From: Mucilaginibacter limnophilus
Lineage (GTDB): Bacteria > Bacteroidota > Bacteroidia > Sphingobacteriales > Sphingobacteriaceae
Length of the DNA: 64,000 nt
NCBI RefSeq assembly: GCF_004005815.1
Contig: NZ_SACK01000003.1
Coordinates: 62,001-126,000 of the forward strand
Reading direction: 5' to 3'
The stretch's first letter is position 1; each line of letters starts with the position of its first letter. Made by a program: the position numbers and the translations under genes. Positions 35,137 to 43,256 of the stretch are shown here, in pieces. Under the pieces are notes generated by a model. That model did no database searches and was not told the origin of the DNA. It was given only the letters and a program-made list of their open reading frames with translations.

Positions 35137-35796
35137 TTATTTACCCGCCGCTTTAGCATGGTCGGCCAGGAACTGCGCCAGCCCATTGTCGGTTAACGGG
35201 TGCTTTAATAGAGCGGTAATCGCGCTCAGCGGACCGGTAATTACATCCGAGCCTATTTTAGCGCACTCAATTATATGCATTGGATGACGAACCGAAGCAG
35301 CAAGTATCTGCGTTTCGTAGCCATAGTTGTCATATATTAAACGGATGTCTTCAATCAACTGCAAACCATCTGTTGATACGTCATCTAAACGGCCAATGAA
35401 AGGCGATACGTAGGTTGCACCTGCCTTAGCAGCCAGTAAGGCCTGACCTGCTGAGAATACCAGCGTACAGTTGGTTTTGATACCTTTTGAAGTAAAGTAT
35501 TTTATGGCTTTAACACCTTCTTTAATCATAGGCACTTTAACCACAATGCGCTCGTGCAGTTTAGCTAATGCTTCACCTTCTGCAACAATCTCGTCGAATG
35601 TTGTCGCAATAACTTCGGCGCTTACATCGCCATCGGTTATTTCGCAAATGGCTTTATAGTGGTTAATGATGTTATCGTGGCCGGTAATGCCTTCTTTTGC
35701 CATTAACGATGGGTTGGTTGTAACGCCATCTAATACACCAAGGTCGTGCGCTTCTTTTATTTGCGCAAGGTTGGCTGTGTCAATAAAAAATTTCAT
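35137..35796 (-). CDS. Transaldolase, short (TalC/FSA) type
   Basis: 219 residues. [20 protein letters not shown] and [12 protein letters not shown] (about 25-36) define the short transaldolase/fructose-6-phosphate aldolase family. The Schiff-base lysine is Lys87 in [37 protein letters not shown] is the C-terminal active-site part. Role: pentose phosphate pathway (sedoheptulose-7-P plus glyceraldehyde-3-P), or FSA activity. Family A repeat follows its stop codon. Confidence 0.92.
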   Translation of the reverse strand: MKFFIDTANLAQIKEAHDLGVLDGVTTNPSLMAKEGITGHDNIINHYKAICEITDGDVSAEVIATTFDEIVAEGEALAKLHERIVVKVPMIKEGVKAIKYFTSKGIKTNCTLVFSAGQALLAAKAGATYVSPFIGRLDDVSTDGLQLIEDIRLIYDNYGYETQILAASVRHPMHIIECAKIGSDVITGPLSAITALLKHPLTDNGLAQFLADHAKAAGK

Positions 35797-35874
35797 GTTA
35801 TGTTTTTTGACTTTTGAATTTAGTACAAGATGCCCCTGCAGGCTGCAGATACGGCGAGGCCAAAAATAAAAAAT

Positions 35875-35971
35875 GGGTAAGCTACTTTTATCGCACCGCT
35901 ACAACCCTCTACCCTTGCTGCGTTCCCACCCTGGGGGAGTTCAAGAGGAGCTGGTCGTAAAAGACTTACCC
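35875..35971 (-). ncRNA. ffs: Signal recognition particle RNA (small bacterial type)
   Basis: About 97 nt. The minus strand contains the conserved apical loop GGGAACGCAGCAAGGG with flanking CCCCCAGG/..GGGTAGAG strands, the SRP RNA domain IV. The ends pair: GGGTAAGTCTTTTA at the 5' end with TAAAAGTAGCTTACCC at the 3' end. It binds Ffh for co-translational targeting. A TATATTTG promoter box lies just upstream. Confidence 0.93.
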
Positions 35972-35975
35972 GCCG

Positions 35976-35983
35976 CAAATATA
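35976..35983 (-). promoter_or_regulatory. -7 box of the SRP RNA promoter
   Basis: TATATTTG (minus strand) matches TAnnTTTG and lies four bases before the expected RNA start, so the 5' end falls at 35971. No TTTG at regular -33 spacing was seen. Confidence 0.7.
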
Positions 35984-36020
35984 GAAAAAGTTTGATTTAA
36001 GCCTGTATAAAAATAACAAA

Positions 36021-36040
36021 TTATGCAATCGATTGCATAA
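36021..36040. promoter_or_regulatory. 20-bp perfect palindrome upstream of ffs
   Basis: TTATGCAATC directly followed by GATTGCATAA, with no spacer. It lies about 50 bases upstream of the ffs 5' end and 10 bases after the stop of the 2H phosphoesterase gene. A palindrome without a loop cannot form a good terminator, so a protein-binding site is more likely. Confidence 0.5.
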
Positions 36041-36049
36041 GCTACTGAT

Positions 36050-36637
36050 TCAGAACAAAGTAGAGTTTATATTGGGTGCAGAAACATTAAACCGATTTAA
36101 AAACTGTATCCGTTTAAATACTTTCCATGTTGGCTCATGAGCGAACATCTCTCGCTTAAGCATAATCATTTCGCTTACCTCAAATCTATGATTAAACTTT
36201 TGCTTCATAAAATAAGGCCATAATGTTTTTAATTGATCGTTTGACAAACCTCGGGCAATTGTTAGATGAGGTGTGATAGTGCGTTTATTTAAATGCATTT
36301 CTTTAAGCAGAAGCTTAAACCAGTTTTTTGTCTTATCATCCATTTCAATAGTCGCATAAATGGTATTGCCTGCTACATGGTTTGGAAAAATGTCAAAGCC
36401 GTTTATCTCAAGAGTGATGGTTGGCATTGTATTCAACCGTTTTTCCATACGCTCAATGGCCGGCTCGGCAGTGAAAATCTTTTGCCGACGCTCTTCAAAC
36501 GGGATTGTTATATGTGCTTTTGAACCGCTGCTTTTAAATTCACCAATCCTGTCGGTGCAAACAGTTTTAAAGTATCTTATCTCATCGTTAATTTCATCAG
36601 GAGGCGAGATAATTGGCATGTATTCGGCGTAATGCAT
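36050..36637 (-). CDS. 2'-5' RNA ligase-like 2H phosphoesterase
   Basis: 195 residues. The two HxT/S motifs of the 2H superfamily are HITIPF (about 43-48) and HLTIAR (about 124-129). Members act on 2'-5' phosphodiester or cyclic-phosphate ends of RNA or nucleotides; substrate unknown. It is divergent from dinB, whose start is 69 bases away. Confidence 0.85.
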   Translation of the reverse strand: MHYAEYMPIISPPDEINDEIRYFKTVCTDRIGEFKSSGSKAHITIPFEERRQKIFTAEPAIERMEKRLNTMPTITLEINGFDIFPNHVAGNTIYATIEMDDKTKNWFKLLLKEMHLNKRTITPHLTIARGLSNDQLKTLWPYFMKQKFNHRFEVSEMIMLKREMFAHEPTWKVFKRIQFLNRFNVSAPNINSTLF

Positions 36638-36705
36638 AACTGATTAATTTATCGGCAAATTGCTAATAATTTTAGTATTATCAAATAAATTTTCATATTT
36701 GTGTT

Positions 36706-37890
36706 ATGGATGCCAAACGCTGGATAGTACACATCGACCTTGATTCGTTCTTCGTTTCAGTAGAGCGGAAGTTTAATCCTTCGCTTATTGGTAAGCCCGT
36801 TATTATTGGTGGCTCGGCCGATAGGGGGGTGGTGGCCTCATGCAGTTATGAGGCGCGCAAGTATGGCGTACATTCGGCCATGCCAACCCGCCAGGCGCTT
36901 AAACTTTGTCCGCATGCAATTGTGATACATGGCAGCCATGGCCGTTATTCTGAAGCGTCGCACGAGGTAACCGACATCATACATAATTCGGTCCCATTAT
37001 ATCAAAAAACTTCTGTTGACGAATTTTATATTGACCTTACCGGAATGGACCGCTTTCACGATCCGTATAAAATTGCAAGCGACCTCCGGCAGAGGATTAT
37101 GCGGGAAACACAATTGCCTATATCATTTGGCATGGCATCCGGCAAAACTGTAGCTAAAATGGCTACCAACAAAGCTAAGCCAAACGGGCAATTATTAATT
37201 CCGCATGGTAAGGAAATTGAATTTTTAGCCCCGCAGCCCATCAGCAAAATACCTATGCTGGGCGAAAGCACCTGTAAAAAGCTTTATGAATACGGCATTG
37301 AAAAAATAGGCGACCTGCAGCGTGTCGAACTTCGCTTTTTGCAAACTGTATTTGGTAAAGCGGGATTGTATATCTGGGAAAAGGCGAGAGGTATAGATCA
37401 TAGCGAAATAGTTCCACATAGTGACAGAAAGTCCATCTCTTCCGAACATACATTCCATAATGATGTAGCTGACCGCCATACGTTGGAAACCATACTGGTG
37501 AGCATGACGGAAGAGCTTTCGTTTAAGCTGAGAAAAGAGAACAAACTGGCATCGTGCCTGGCTATTAAAGTTAGATACGCCAATTTTGAAACGCATACAC
37601 TTCAGCAAAAAATACCGCTTACCGCGGCCGAGCATATACTAATCCCAGGCATTAAAAACATGCTTACTAAAGCGTGGAACAAGCACCGGCCCATAAGACT
37701 TATTGGTGTGCGTTTAAGCGACCTTGCAACCGGACGCTACCAGATCAATCTTTTTGAAGATAATGAAGAACGTATTAAGCTTTACCAGGCTATGGACAAT
37801 ATTAATTTTAAGTTTGGCGACAAAACGGTTTGCCGGGCGGCAGGTATGGAAATAGGCACACGCAACTTTAATCCTTTTTTAAAGGCATGA
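36706..37890 (+). CDS. dinB: DNA polymerase IV (Y family)
   Basis: 394 residues. Catalytic motifs: DLDSFFVSVE (11-20) and SVDEFYIDLTGM (about 103-114) with its Asp-Glu pair, then the thumb with two helix-hairpin-helix turns and the little-finger domain (KLASCLAIKVRYANFETHTLQ). It does error-prone translesion synthesis. Its stop codon is directly adjacent to the stop of the convergent GNAT gene with no base between. A LexA-type box was not found upstream. Confidence 0.95.
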   Translation: MDAKRWIVHIDLDSFFVSVERKFNPSLIGKPVIIGGSADRGVVASCSYEARKYGVHSAMPTRQALKLCPHAIVIHGSHGRYSEASHEVTDIIHNSVPLYQKTSVDEFYIDLTGMDRFHDPYKIASDLRQRIMRETQLPISFGMASGKTVAKMATNKAKPNGQLLIPHGKEIEFLAPQPISKIPMLGESTCKKLYEYGIEKIGDLQRVELRFLQTVFGKAGLYIWEKARGIDHSEIVPHSDRKSISSEHTFHNDVADRHTLETILVSMTEELSFKLRKENKLASCLAIKVRYANFETHTLQQKIPLTAAEHILIPGIKNMLTKAWNKHRPIRLIGVRLSDLATGRYQINLFEDNEERIKLYQAMDNINFKFGDKTVCRAAGMEIGTRNFNPFLKA

Positions 37891-38421
37891 TCATGCTTCT
37901 GTATTTAAAGATCGTTTCATAATCAAATCTGTTTGCTCTTCATCACCAAGAAAAAATTGATGACTGCTAACAATAGAAAAACCGTGCCGCTGGTAAAACT
38001 TTATAGCACCCTGATTATTTTCCCAAACACCAAGCCATACATAATCAAGCCCACGTTGTTGTGCAGTTTCAACAGCAAAAATTAATAATTGACCGCCTAT
38101 ATTTTTGCCCTGAAAATTACCGTCTACATAAATGCGTTCTACTTCGAGTGCTTGTGATTCACGAAACTCAGTTTGCGCCTCATTGAAATTTAGTTTCAAA
38201 TATCCGGCAGGCTGGTCATTAAGCGTAGCAAGGTGAAATTCAGAGTCCGAATTTTTCAGTTCTTCCGTAAATCTTTCAACAGTGAACGCTTTAGCTGCAT
38301 ATTGCTGCATTGACTGCCGGGAGTTGTTATGAGAAAAAGCCTCAAAAAACATTCTCCTGGCAAAAGGCAGCAAAAAATCTGTATCTGCAGCGGTAAGACG
38401 TTTAATAGTAATAGATTGCAT
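37891..38421 (-). CDS. GNAT family N-acetyltransferase
   Basis: 176 residues. The acetyl-CoA site is at about 97-117 (VERIYVDGNFQGKNIGGQLLIFA) and the C-terminal helix-strand WENNQGAIKFYQRHGFSIV at about 133-151. Substrate unknown. Its start touches the stop of the membrane protein gene upstream by one base, so it belongs to the sigma-factor operon. Confidence 0.88.
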   Translation of the reverse strand: MQSITIKRLTAADTDFLLPFARRMFFEAFSHNNSRQSMQQYAAKAFTVERFTEELKNSDSEFHLATLNDQPAGYLKLNFNEAQTEFRESQALEVERIYVDGNFQGKNIGGQLLIFAVETAQQRGLDYVWLGVWENNQGAIKFYQRHGFSIVSSHQFFLGDEEQTDLIMKRSLNTEA

Positions 38422-39020
38422 TATTTATGCTCTTCAAACTGGCCCTGTAAACGCACAAGCCTGTCAATCATCAGGTTTAATTTCTCTTGTTCGTTTTTAA
38501 AGATGCGGTCTTTCAGGTAGAAGGTACAAAACAACAACCATGCAATAGTAAGTGCATAAGCGGTAAACTTTAAAACAGGTGAAAGGTGATGCAGCACCTC
38601 AAACAGGTATAACGAAAGTCCTAAACTTAACAACAGCACATACAAGTAATAAAGCCAGCCGTACAAATTAGCCCTGCGACGCTGGTATTCCTTAAGTTCT
38701 TGTAAGTAAAATCTTGGATTATTAGTGATATCGCTTTTATTAATAAGCTTGTAGTCTTTTATCATTACCCAAACATACAGCAGCATGGTAGTGAGCATAA
38801 TACCAATTCCAAGATATGTTATCCACGAGTTGAAAACTAAAAATATCATTACTAAAAACACTGCTGCTAATGCTACAAGCATACTTACTATGCTAAAAAA
38901 CAGTCTTTTATTAAGGCTTCCCATGCCACGTTTCACCTGCTTCAGCGCCTCGTCAACCGAAAGCTGATCGCGTTTTGGCTGCTCTTGCCAAACCGACATT
39001 ATATGATCAAAGTCTTTCAT
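38421..39020 (-). CDS. Four-helix membrane protein, probable sigma-factor partner
   Basis: 199 residues. A soluble head (about 1-38) with the pattern MSVWQEQPKRDQLSVDEALKQVK is followed by two transmembrane helix pairs (about 40-88 and 115-170) and a charged tail. It overlaps the ECF sigma gene by 14 bases. Position and layout suggest an anti-sigma role, but it lacks a recognisable zinc anti-sigma motif. Confidence 0.7.
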   Translation of the reverse strand: MKDFDHIMSVWQEQPKRDQLSVDEALKQVKRGMGSLNKRLFFSIVSMLVALAAVFLVMIFLVFNSWITYLGIGIMLTTMLLYVWVMIKDYKLINKSDITNNPRFYLQELKEYQRRRANLYGWLYYLYVLLLSLGLSLYLFEVLHHLSPVLKFTAYALTIAWLLFCTFYLKDRIFKNEQEKLNLMIDRLVRLQGQFEEHK

Positions 39021-39504
39021 ACTGGTTATATAATTCTGTCAGTTTTTGTTTAATACGATGGATCTTCACCCTCAAGTTTCCTTCTGATATGCCCGAGATC
39101 TCCGCAATTTCAGGATATGGTATTTCATCCAATACCATGGTTATAATTATTCTTTCTGATTCTTCCAGCTTTGAAATACATTTATAAAGCAACGCAACCT
39201 GCTCGTTCTTTTCAGACAACTCCTCTCTTTGCGTTTCCGCTATTTGTGGTGTTAGTTCATCTTTAGCCTGGCGTTTTTCCGAACGCAGGTAGGTAAGGCA
39301 GGTATTAACAGCAATGCGGTAAATCCAGGTTGATATCATGGCCTGGTTGCGAAACTTATCAAGGTTTTGCCAAACCTTAACAAAAGTTTCCTGCAGCAAA
39401 TCGTGGGCAGCGTCATCGTCACCTGTATAGCCGTAGCACAGATGAAATATCTTTTTTGAATTGGCTTCGAAAATTTGTTTAAAAGCTGCTTCTTTACCGG
39501 CCAC
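39007..39504 (-). CDS. ECF-type RNA polymerase sigma factor
   Basis: 165 residues. Region 2 (about 13-75: FHLCYGYTGDDDAAHDLLQETFVKVWQNL and RNQAMISTWIYRIAVNTCL) and region 4 (about 118-162: IIITMVLDEIPYPEIAEISGISEGNLRVKIHRIKQKL). It redirects RNA polymerase, typically to envelope or stress genes. First of three genes: sigma, membrane protein, GNAT. Confidence 0.93.
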   Translation of the reverse strand: MAGKEAAFKQIFEANSKKIFHLCYGYTGDDDAAHDLLQETFVKVWQNLDKFRNQAMISTWIYRIAVNTCLTYLRSEKRQAKDELTPQIAETQREELSEKNEQVALLYKCISKLEESERIIITMVLDEIPYPEIAEISGISEGNLRVKIHRIKQKLTELYNQYERL

Positions 39505-39549
39505 TTTGCAGTTAATTGTTAATATTCAGACAACAAAGTTAATACTATG

Positions 39550-40077
39550 TTACAACACATGATCATTAATATTCAGCCATTGTAACTTTTTATCGGCATC
39601 GGCAAGCAATTCTTCGTAGCTACTACTGTAATCATATTGCAGGTCTTCATGCAATTTGCCTATTGATGTCCGTATCTTTTCCAACTGGCGTATAAAAATA
39701 ACCCGAAGAGGTTTGTATGATGTTTTCCTGTCGGCATACTGCAGGTAATTCTGACAAAAACTTATCAGTAACTCTATTTCAGCCGGTTTTGATGCGGTAA
39801 ACTTCACATACTTGGTAATAAGCCGTAAAATTTTACGCAAGCCTTTGGCAGCAAAATAACTTTGCGTAGGCAGCTGACTGAAATTGAAACCAACTTCGGC
39901 CTTTACCTGCTCAATAAATCCTTGTTCATCGTGCGCATTAAATAACAAGTAGGCAAGCAGTTCCTTATTCTCCTTTTTATAACGGGCCACACGCAGCAGC
40001 AGTTCGGCCAGTTGTTCATTCGGTAGGTGCTGCAGTTCCTTTTTTATTTGCTGTAAACCATAGGTAGTAATGCTCAT
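39550..40077 (-). CDS. Conserved hypothetical protein
   Basis: 175 residues, all-helical in appearance, soluble, with no signal peptide. It begins YGLQQIKKELQHLPNEQLAELLLRVARYKKENKELLAYLLF and contains KAEVGFNFSQLP and YSSSYEELLADADKKL. No family or catalytic motif recognised. It lies 45 bases upstream of the sigma factor on the same strand. Confidence 0.65.
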   Translation of the reverse strand: MSITTYGLQQIKKELQHLPNEQLAELLLRVARYKKENKELLAYLLFNAHDEQGFIEQVKAEVGFNFSQLPTQSYFAAKGLRKILRLITKYVKFTASKPAEIELLISFCQNYLQYADRKTSYKPLRVIFIRQLEKIRTSIGKLHEDLQYDYSSSYEELLADADKKLQWLNINDHVL

Positions 40078-40109
40078 GTGATGTAAAAGTAATAAATGTA
40101 AGATGGTTA

Positions 40110-40141
40110 TTGGTAAGACAGCTTTTTATAAGCTATGTTTG
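40110..40141 (+). promoter_or_regulatory. Promoter of the ybjQ-like gene
   Basis: TTG at 40110-40112 and TATGTTTG at 40134-40141 are 21 bases apart, which fits the Bacteroidetes -33/-7 pattern. Transcription would start near 40147. This rules out the in-frame ATG at 40135 as the start of the gene. Confidence 0.65.
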
Positions 40142-40170
40142 ATACATCATTTAATCAAATACATCACATT

Positions 40171-40491
40171 ATGCTAGTAACAACCAGTACAAATTTAGAA
40201 GGCTATAAAGTAACCGATCAGTTAGGCGTTGTACGCGGTATTACCGTGCGTTCACGCGGCATGGGTGGTAACTTTTTAGGCGGATTACAAACTATACTTG
40301 GCGGAAAAAACAGTATTTACACCGAACTTTGCGAACAAACACGTCAGGAAGCGTATGAACTTTTAATATTGCACGCGCAGCAGATAGGCGCCAACGCTAT
40401 ACTTAGCATGCGGTACGATGCCAACGAAGTAATGCAGGGCGTTACCGAAGTGCTTGCTTATGGCACCGCTGTAAAAGTAGAAAAGGTTTAA
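40171..40491 (+). CDS. YbjQ/UPF0145 family protein
   Basis: 106 residues from the ATG at 40171, whose first residues MLVTTSTNLEGYKV match the family start. The upstream ATG at 40135 lies in the promoter. RGITVRSRGMGGNFLGGLQTILGGK and EAYELLILHAQQIGANAILSMRYDAN identify the family, a small homo-oligomer of unknown function, sometimes called a heavy-metal-binding domain. It may be transcribed with the MFS gene that follows 20 bases later. Confidence 0.9.
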   Translation: MLVTTSTNLEGYKVTDQLGVVRGITVRSRGMGGNFLGGLQTILGGKNSIYTELCEQTRQEAYELLILHAQQIGANAILSMRYDANEVMQGVTEVLAYGTAVKVEKV

Positions 40492-40511
40492 TTTGTATTT
40501 GTTTCTAACTT

Positions 40512-41831
40512 ATGCAGCCGCAAAACAATAAGAAAACCATCCGTGCGTGGGCCATGTTTGATTGGGCCAACTCAGCGTATAACCTGGTTATAACCACTAC
40601 TATTTTCCCTGCTTATTATCATGCAATAACTGCTACCGGGAACAGCGATAAGGTGAAATTTTTTGGTTTAACGTTTGTCAACACCGCACTTACCGACTAT
40701 GCCCTGGCGGCGGCTTACCTTTTAATTGCATTAATGCTGCCTATATTAACTTCTATTGCCGATTATAAGGGGAATAAAAAGTCGTTTATGCAGTTTTTTA
40801 CGCTGCTTGGTTCGGTGGCTTGCGCACTGCTATTCTTCTTTACTAAAGAAAGGCTTGAAATGGGTGTGCTATGCTTTGCTATAGCAGCCATTGGTTACTG
40901 CGGAAGCTTTGTTTTTTATAATTCATACCTGCCACAAATTGCCACTATTGACATGCAGGACAAGGTGAGCGCCAAAGGTTTCACATACGGATATATTGGC
41001 AGCGTGCTGCTGCAGCTTATTTGTTTTGCATTTGTGTTGAAGCCGGAATTGTTTGGCATTAGTGATAGTACTTTACCTGCACGGCTATCATTTTTACTTG
41101 TAGGTATATGGTGGATAGGTTTCGCGCAAATACCATTTACCGTTTTACCAAAAGGGGAGCCTAACGAGGTAAAGCATCAATATAATGTTATGAAAGGCGG
41201 CTTTATTGAATTGGGCAGGGTATGGAACAAAATAAAACAAATGCCTTTGCTGAAGCGATACCTGCCGGCTTTCTTTTTTTACTCGATGGGTGTGCAAACC
41301 GTTATGCTGGTAGCAACCAGTTTCGGCGCAAAAGAGTTGAAACTTGAGCAAAGTGAACTGATAACAATTATATTAATAATTCAATTAGTGGCCATTGGCG
41401 GGGCTATTTTAATGTCAAGACTTTCAGATAAATATGGTAACATAAGGATACTGTTAACAGTAGTAATCTTTTGGGTACTTATTTGTATCACGGCTTATTT
41501 CATTACAACCGCTATGCAATTTTACTTGCTGGCCGTTTTGGTAGGCCTGGTAATGGGAGGTATACAATCTCTTTCAAGGTCGACATACTCAAAATACTTG
41601 CCGCAGAACATAACCGACACAGCATCATTTTTCAGCTTTTATGACGTTACCGAAAAGCTGGCCATTGTGGGCGGCCTGTTCAGTTTCGGCTTTATTGAAG
41701 AACTTACCGGGAGCATGCGTAATTCAACTTTGGCGCTATGTGTTTATTTCTTTATTGGCATGGTGCTGTTATTTTCTTTGCTAACTGCCGAAAAAAAGAG
41801 CCGGAAAATTTCTCAAATTAGCGCCGTTTAA
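40512..41831 (+). CDS. MFS transporter, UMF1/Atg22-like family
   Basis: 439 residues, about 12 transmembrane segments. WAMFDWANSAYNLVITTTIFPAYY (about 12-35) is the family hallmark, and GVQTVMLVATSFGAKEL and GLVMGGIQSLSRSTYSKYLPQN are inner repeats. The yeast homologue exports amino acids from the vacuole; the bacterial substrate is unknown. The LutA-like gene starts 11 bases after it, so the two are probably cotranscribed. Confidence 0.88.
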   Translation: MQPQNNKKTIRAWAMFDWANSAYNLVITTTIFPAYYHAITATGNSDKVKFFGLTFVNTALTDYALAAAYLLIALMLPILTSIADYKGNKKSFMQFFTLLGSVACALLFFFTKERLEMGVLCFAIAAIGYCGSFVFYNSYLPQIATIDMQDKVSAKGFTYGYIGSVLLQLICFAFVLKPELFGISDSTLPARLSFLLVGIWWIGFAQIPFTVLPKGEPNEVKHQYNVMKGGFIELGRVWNKIKQMPLLKRYLPAFFFYSMGVQTVMLVATSFGAKELKLEQSELITIILIIQLVAIGGAILMSRLSDKYGNIRILLTVVIFWVLICITAYFITTAMQFYLLAVLVGLVMGGIQSLSRSTYSKYLPQNITDTASFFSFYDVTEKLAIVGGLFSFGFIEELTGSMRNSTLALCVYFFIGMVLLFSLLTAEKKSRKISQISAV

Positions 41832-41842
41832 TTTTGGTGAGG

Positions 41843-42571
41843 ATGAAGATAGAGTTATTTGTTCCCTGTTTTGTCGACCAGCTGTTTCCTGATACAGCTT
41901 TTAATACCATAAAATTGCTTGAAAAGGCAGGCTGCCAGGTGACATATAATGCCAATCAAACCTGCTGCGGTCAGCCGGCGTTTAATGCAGGTTTTTGGGA
42001 TGACGCCAAAGCGGTAGGAAGCAAATTTCTGAACGACTTCGATCAGGACAGCATCATAGTAACGCCATCGGCATCATGCACCGGCATGGTGAAAAATTAT
42101 TATAACGACTTATTTACCAACACCATGGTACACAATAAATGTCGCAGTATACAAAGCAATATTTACGAGTTGTCAGAGTTCCTGGTGAACATTCTTCAAT
42201 ACGACTACTTTGGCGCTGAACTTGACGGCCGGGCTGTTTATCACGATAGTTGCAGTGCCTTGAGGGAATGCCATATAAAAGACGAACCAAGGCAATTGCT
42301 TTCAAAAGTGTTAGGGCTTGAACTGATTGAACTGAAAGGAAACGACGTGTGCTGCGGATTTGGCGGCAGCTTTGCGGTTAAGTTTGACGCTATAGCATCT
42401 GCCATGGCCGAGCAAAAAGTTAACAACGCTATTGATGCCGGTGCCGACTACATTATTTCAACCGACGCGTCATGTCTGTTCCACCTGCAGGGGTATATCG
42501 ATAAACACAACTTGCCTTTAAAAACTTATCACATTGCTGATGTACTGGCTAACGGGTGGGGGAATGTGTAA
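41843..42571 (+). CDS. LutA/YkgE-type (Fe-S)-binding protein
   Basis: 242 residues from the ATG at 41843 (a TTG at 41834 is also in frame). Two CCG domains: NQTCCGQPAFNAG (about 37-49) and NDVCCGFGGSFAVK (about 170-183), with C..C pairs that bind Fe-S or act as a heterodisulfide reductase type site. The family includes LutA of L-lactate oxidation and GlcF-like subunits. LutB and LutC are not next to it. Expected cytosolic. Confidence 0.85.
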   Translation: MKIELFVPCFVDQLFPDTAFNTIKLLEKAGCQVTYNANQTCCGQPAFNAGFWDDAKAVGSKFLNDFDQDSIIVTPSASCTGMVKNYYNDLFTNTMVHNKCRSIQSNIYELSEFLVNILQYDYFGAELDGRAVYHDSCSALRECHIKDEPRQLLSKVLGLELIELKGNDVCCGFGGSFAVKFDAIASAMAEQKVNNAIDAGADYIISTDASCLFHLQGYIDKHNLPLKTYHIADVLANGWGNV

Positions 42572-42575
42572 TGTG

Positions 42576-43055
42576 CTATTTAGGATAAAAAAAGGCTTTG
42601 TTTGAAGTGTTACCGAAATATGAAATTTTCACAGAATACTTGCCGGAAGTTATCTTTTGATTATCGTTAAGAAAGACGAATAGTCTTGTTAAATAAAACT
42701 CCCGGCTAAGCGACTCACCTTTGTTTAATATATTAGCCTTCCCTGCACTATCTAATTGCTTCTCAGTATATAAAGTCGCTGATATTTGTGATTTAAGCAA
42801 TGCTTTAAACGGGCTATTTAATGAATCTTTAATACTTCCCGATAGCGCGTTTTCTAATAAATATACTTTCTGACTGCCTTTACATTCGTTCAAAAGCGTA
42901 ATAACAATCTTAATACTATCTGCATTTCCGGATGGATTAATGATTTTAATGCTCGTTTTTACTCGTGGTATTTTCTTTAATATGATGTTTTGTGCCTTAA
43001 GTGGGATGCAATAAAGCAGTGCTATTAAAAGTAAAATGCGGCAAACTATCGTCAT
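42576..43055 (-). CDS. Secreted hypothetical protein
   Basis: 159 residues with a signal peptide (about 1-21, LLLIALLYCIPLKAQ). The mature part looks like a single beta-rich domain (TSIKIINPSGNADSIKIVITLLNE). No family recognised. It ends four bases from the LutA-like gene (convergent). Confidence 0.65.
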   Translation of the reverse strand: MTIVCRILLLIALLYCIPLKAQNIILKKIPRVKTSIKIINPSGNADSIKIVITLLNECKGSQKVYLLENALSGSIKDSLNSPFKALLKSQISATLYTEKQLDSAGKANILNKGESLSREFYLTRLFVFLNDNQKITSGKYSVKISYFGNTSNKAFFYPK

Positions 43056-43119
43056 AGCAAAAGTTAATGTATATTAAAAGTACATCGATTTTTTGACTTT
43101 CACCCTTCAAAATAAATCC

Positions 43120-43127
43120 TATTTTTG
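43120..43127 (+). promoter_or_regulatory. -7 box of the thrS operon
   Basis: TATTTTTG matches TAnnTTTG. A TTTTTTG (43089-43095) ends 24 bases before it, a little farther than usual for the -33 element. RNA start expected near 43133. Confidence 0.45.
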
Positions 43128-43140
43128 CCTTACACGTTAC

Positions 43141-43167
43141 AGGCAGCATTGGTAGGCTGCCTTTTTT
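43141..43167 (+). terminator. Leader hairpin with T-tract upstream of thrS
   Basis: AGGCAGC (43141-43147) pairs with GCTGCCT (43156-43162), loop of eight bases, followed by TTTTT. It would form within 10 bases of the predicted RNA start and 90 bases before thrS. This is an attenuator-like position, but the region lacks T-box hallmarks. Confidence 0.5.
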
Positions 43168-43199
43168 AAAACATTATTATATAAACAGGGTGCTTTCTT

Positions 43200-43240
43200 C
43201 AAGTCCCTCTCTCACGGAGAGGGATTTAGGGTGAGGCTCC
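43200..43240. repeat. Hairpin repeat, family E, in the thrS leader
   Basis: TCCCTCTC (43204-43211) pairs with GAGAGGGA (43217-43224), then ATTTAGGGTGAGG. The unit is of the type often dispersed in Bacteroidetes genomes. It ends about 17 bases before the thrS start. Confidence 0.55.
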
Positions 43241-43256
43241 CGAATCATAGTTGTAG

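Noticed and set aside
40135..40170. Longer start for the ybjQ-like gene
   Set aside because: It lies inside a good TTG-N21-TATGTTTG promoter, and family members start at the later ATG.
42114..42426. Small frames opposite the LutA-like gene
   Set aside because: Antisense to the conserved CCG domain; no independent evidence.
43141..43240. T-box riboswitch for thrS
   Set aside because: No T-box consensus (AGGGTGGNACCGCG) or specifier stem was found; the leader is also too short.
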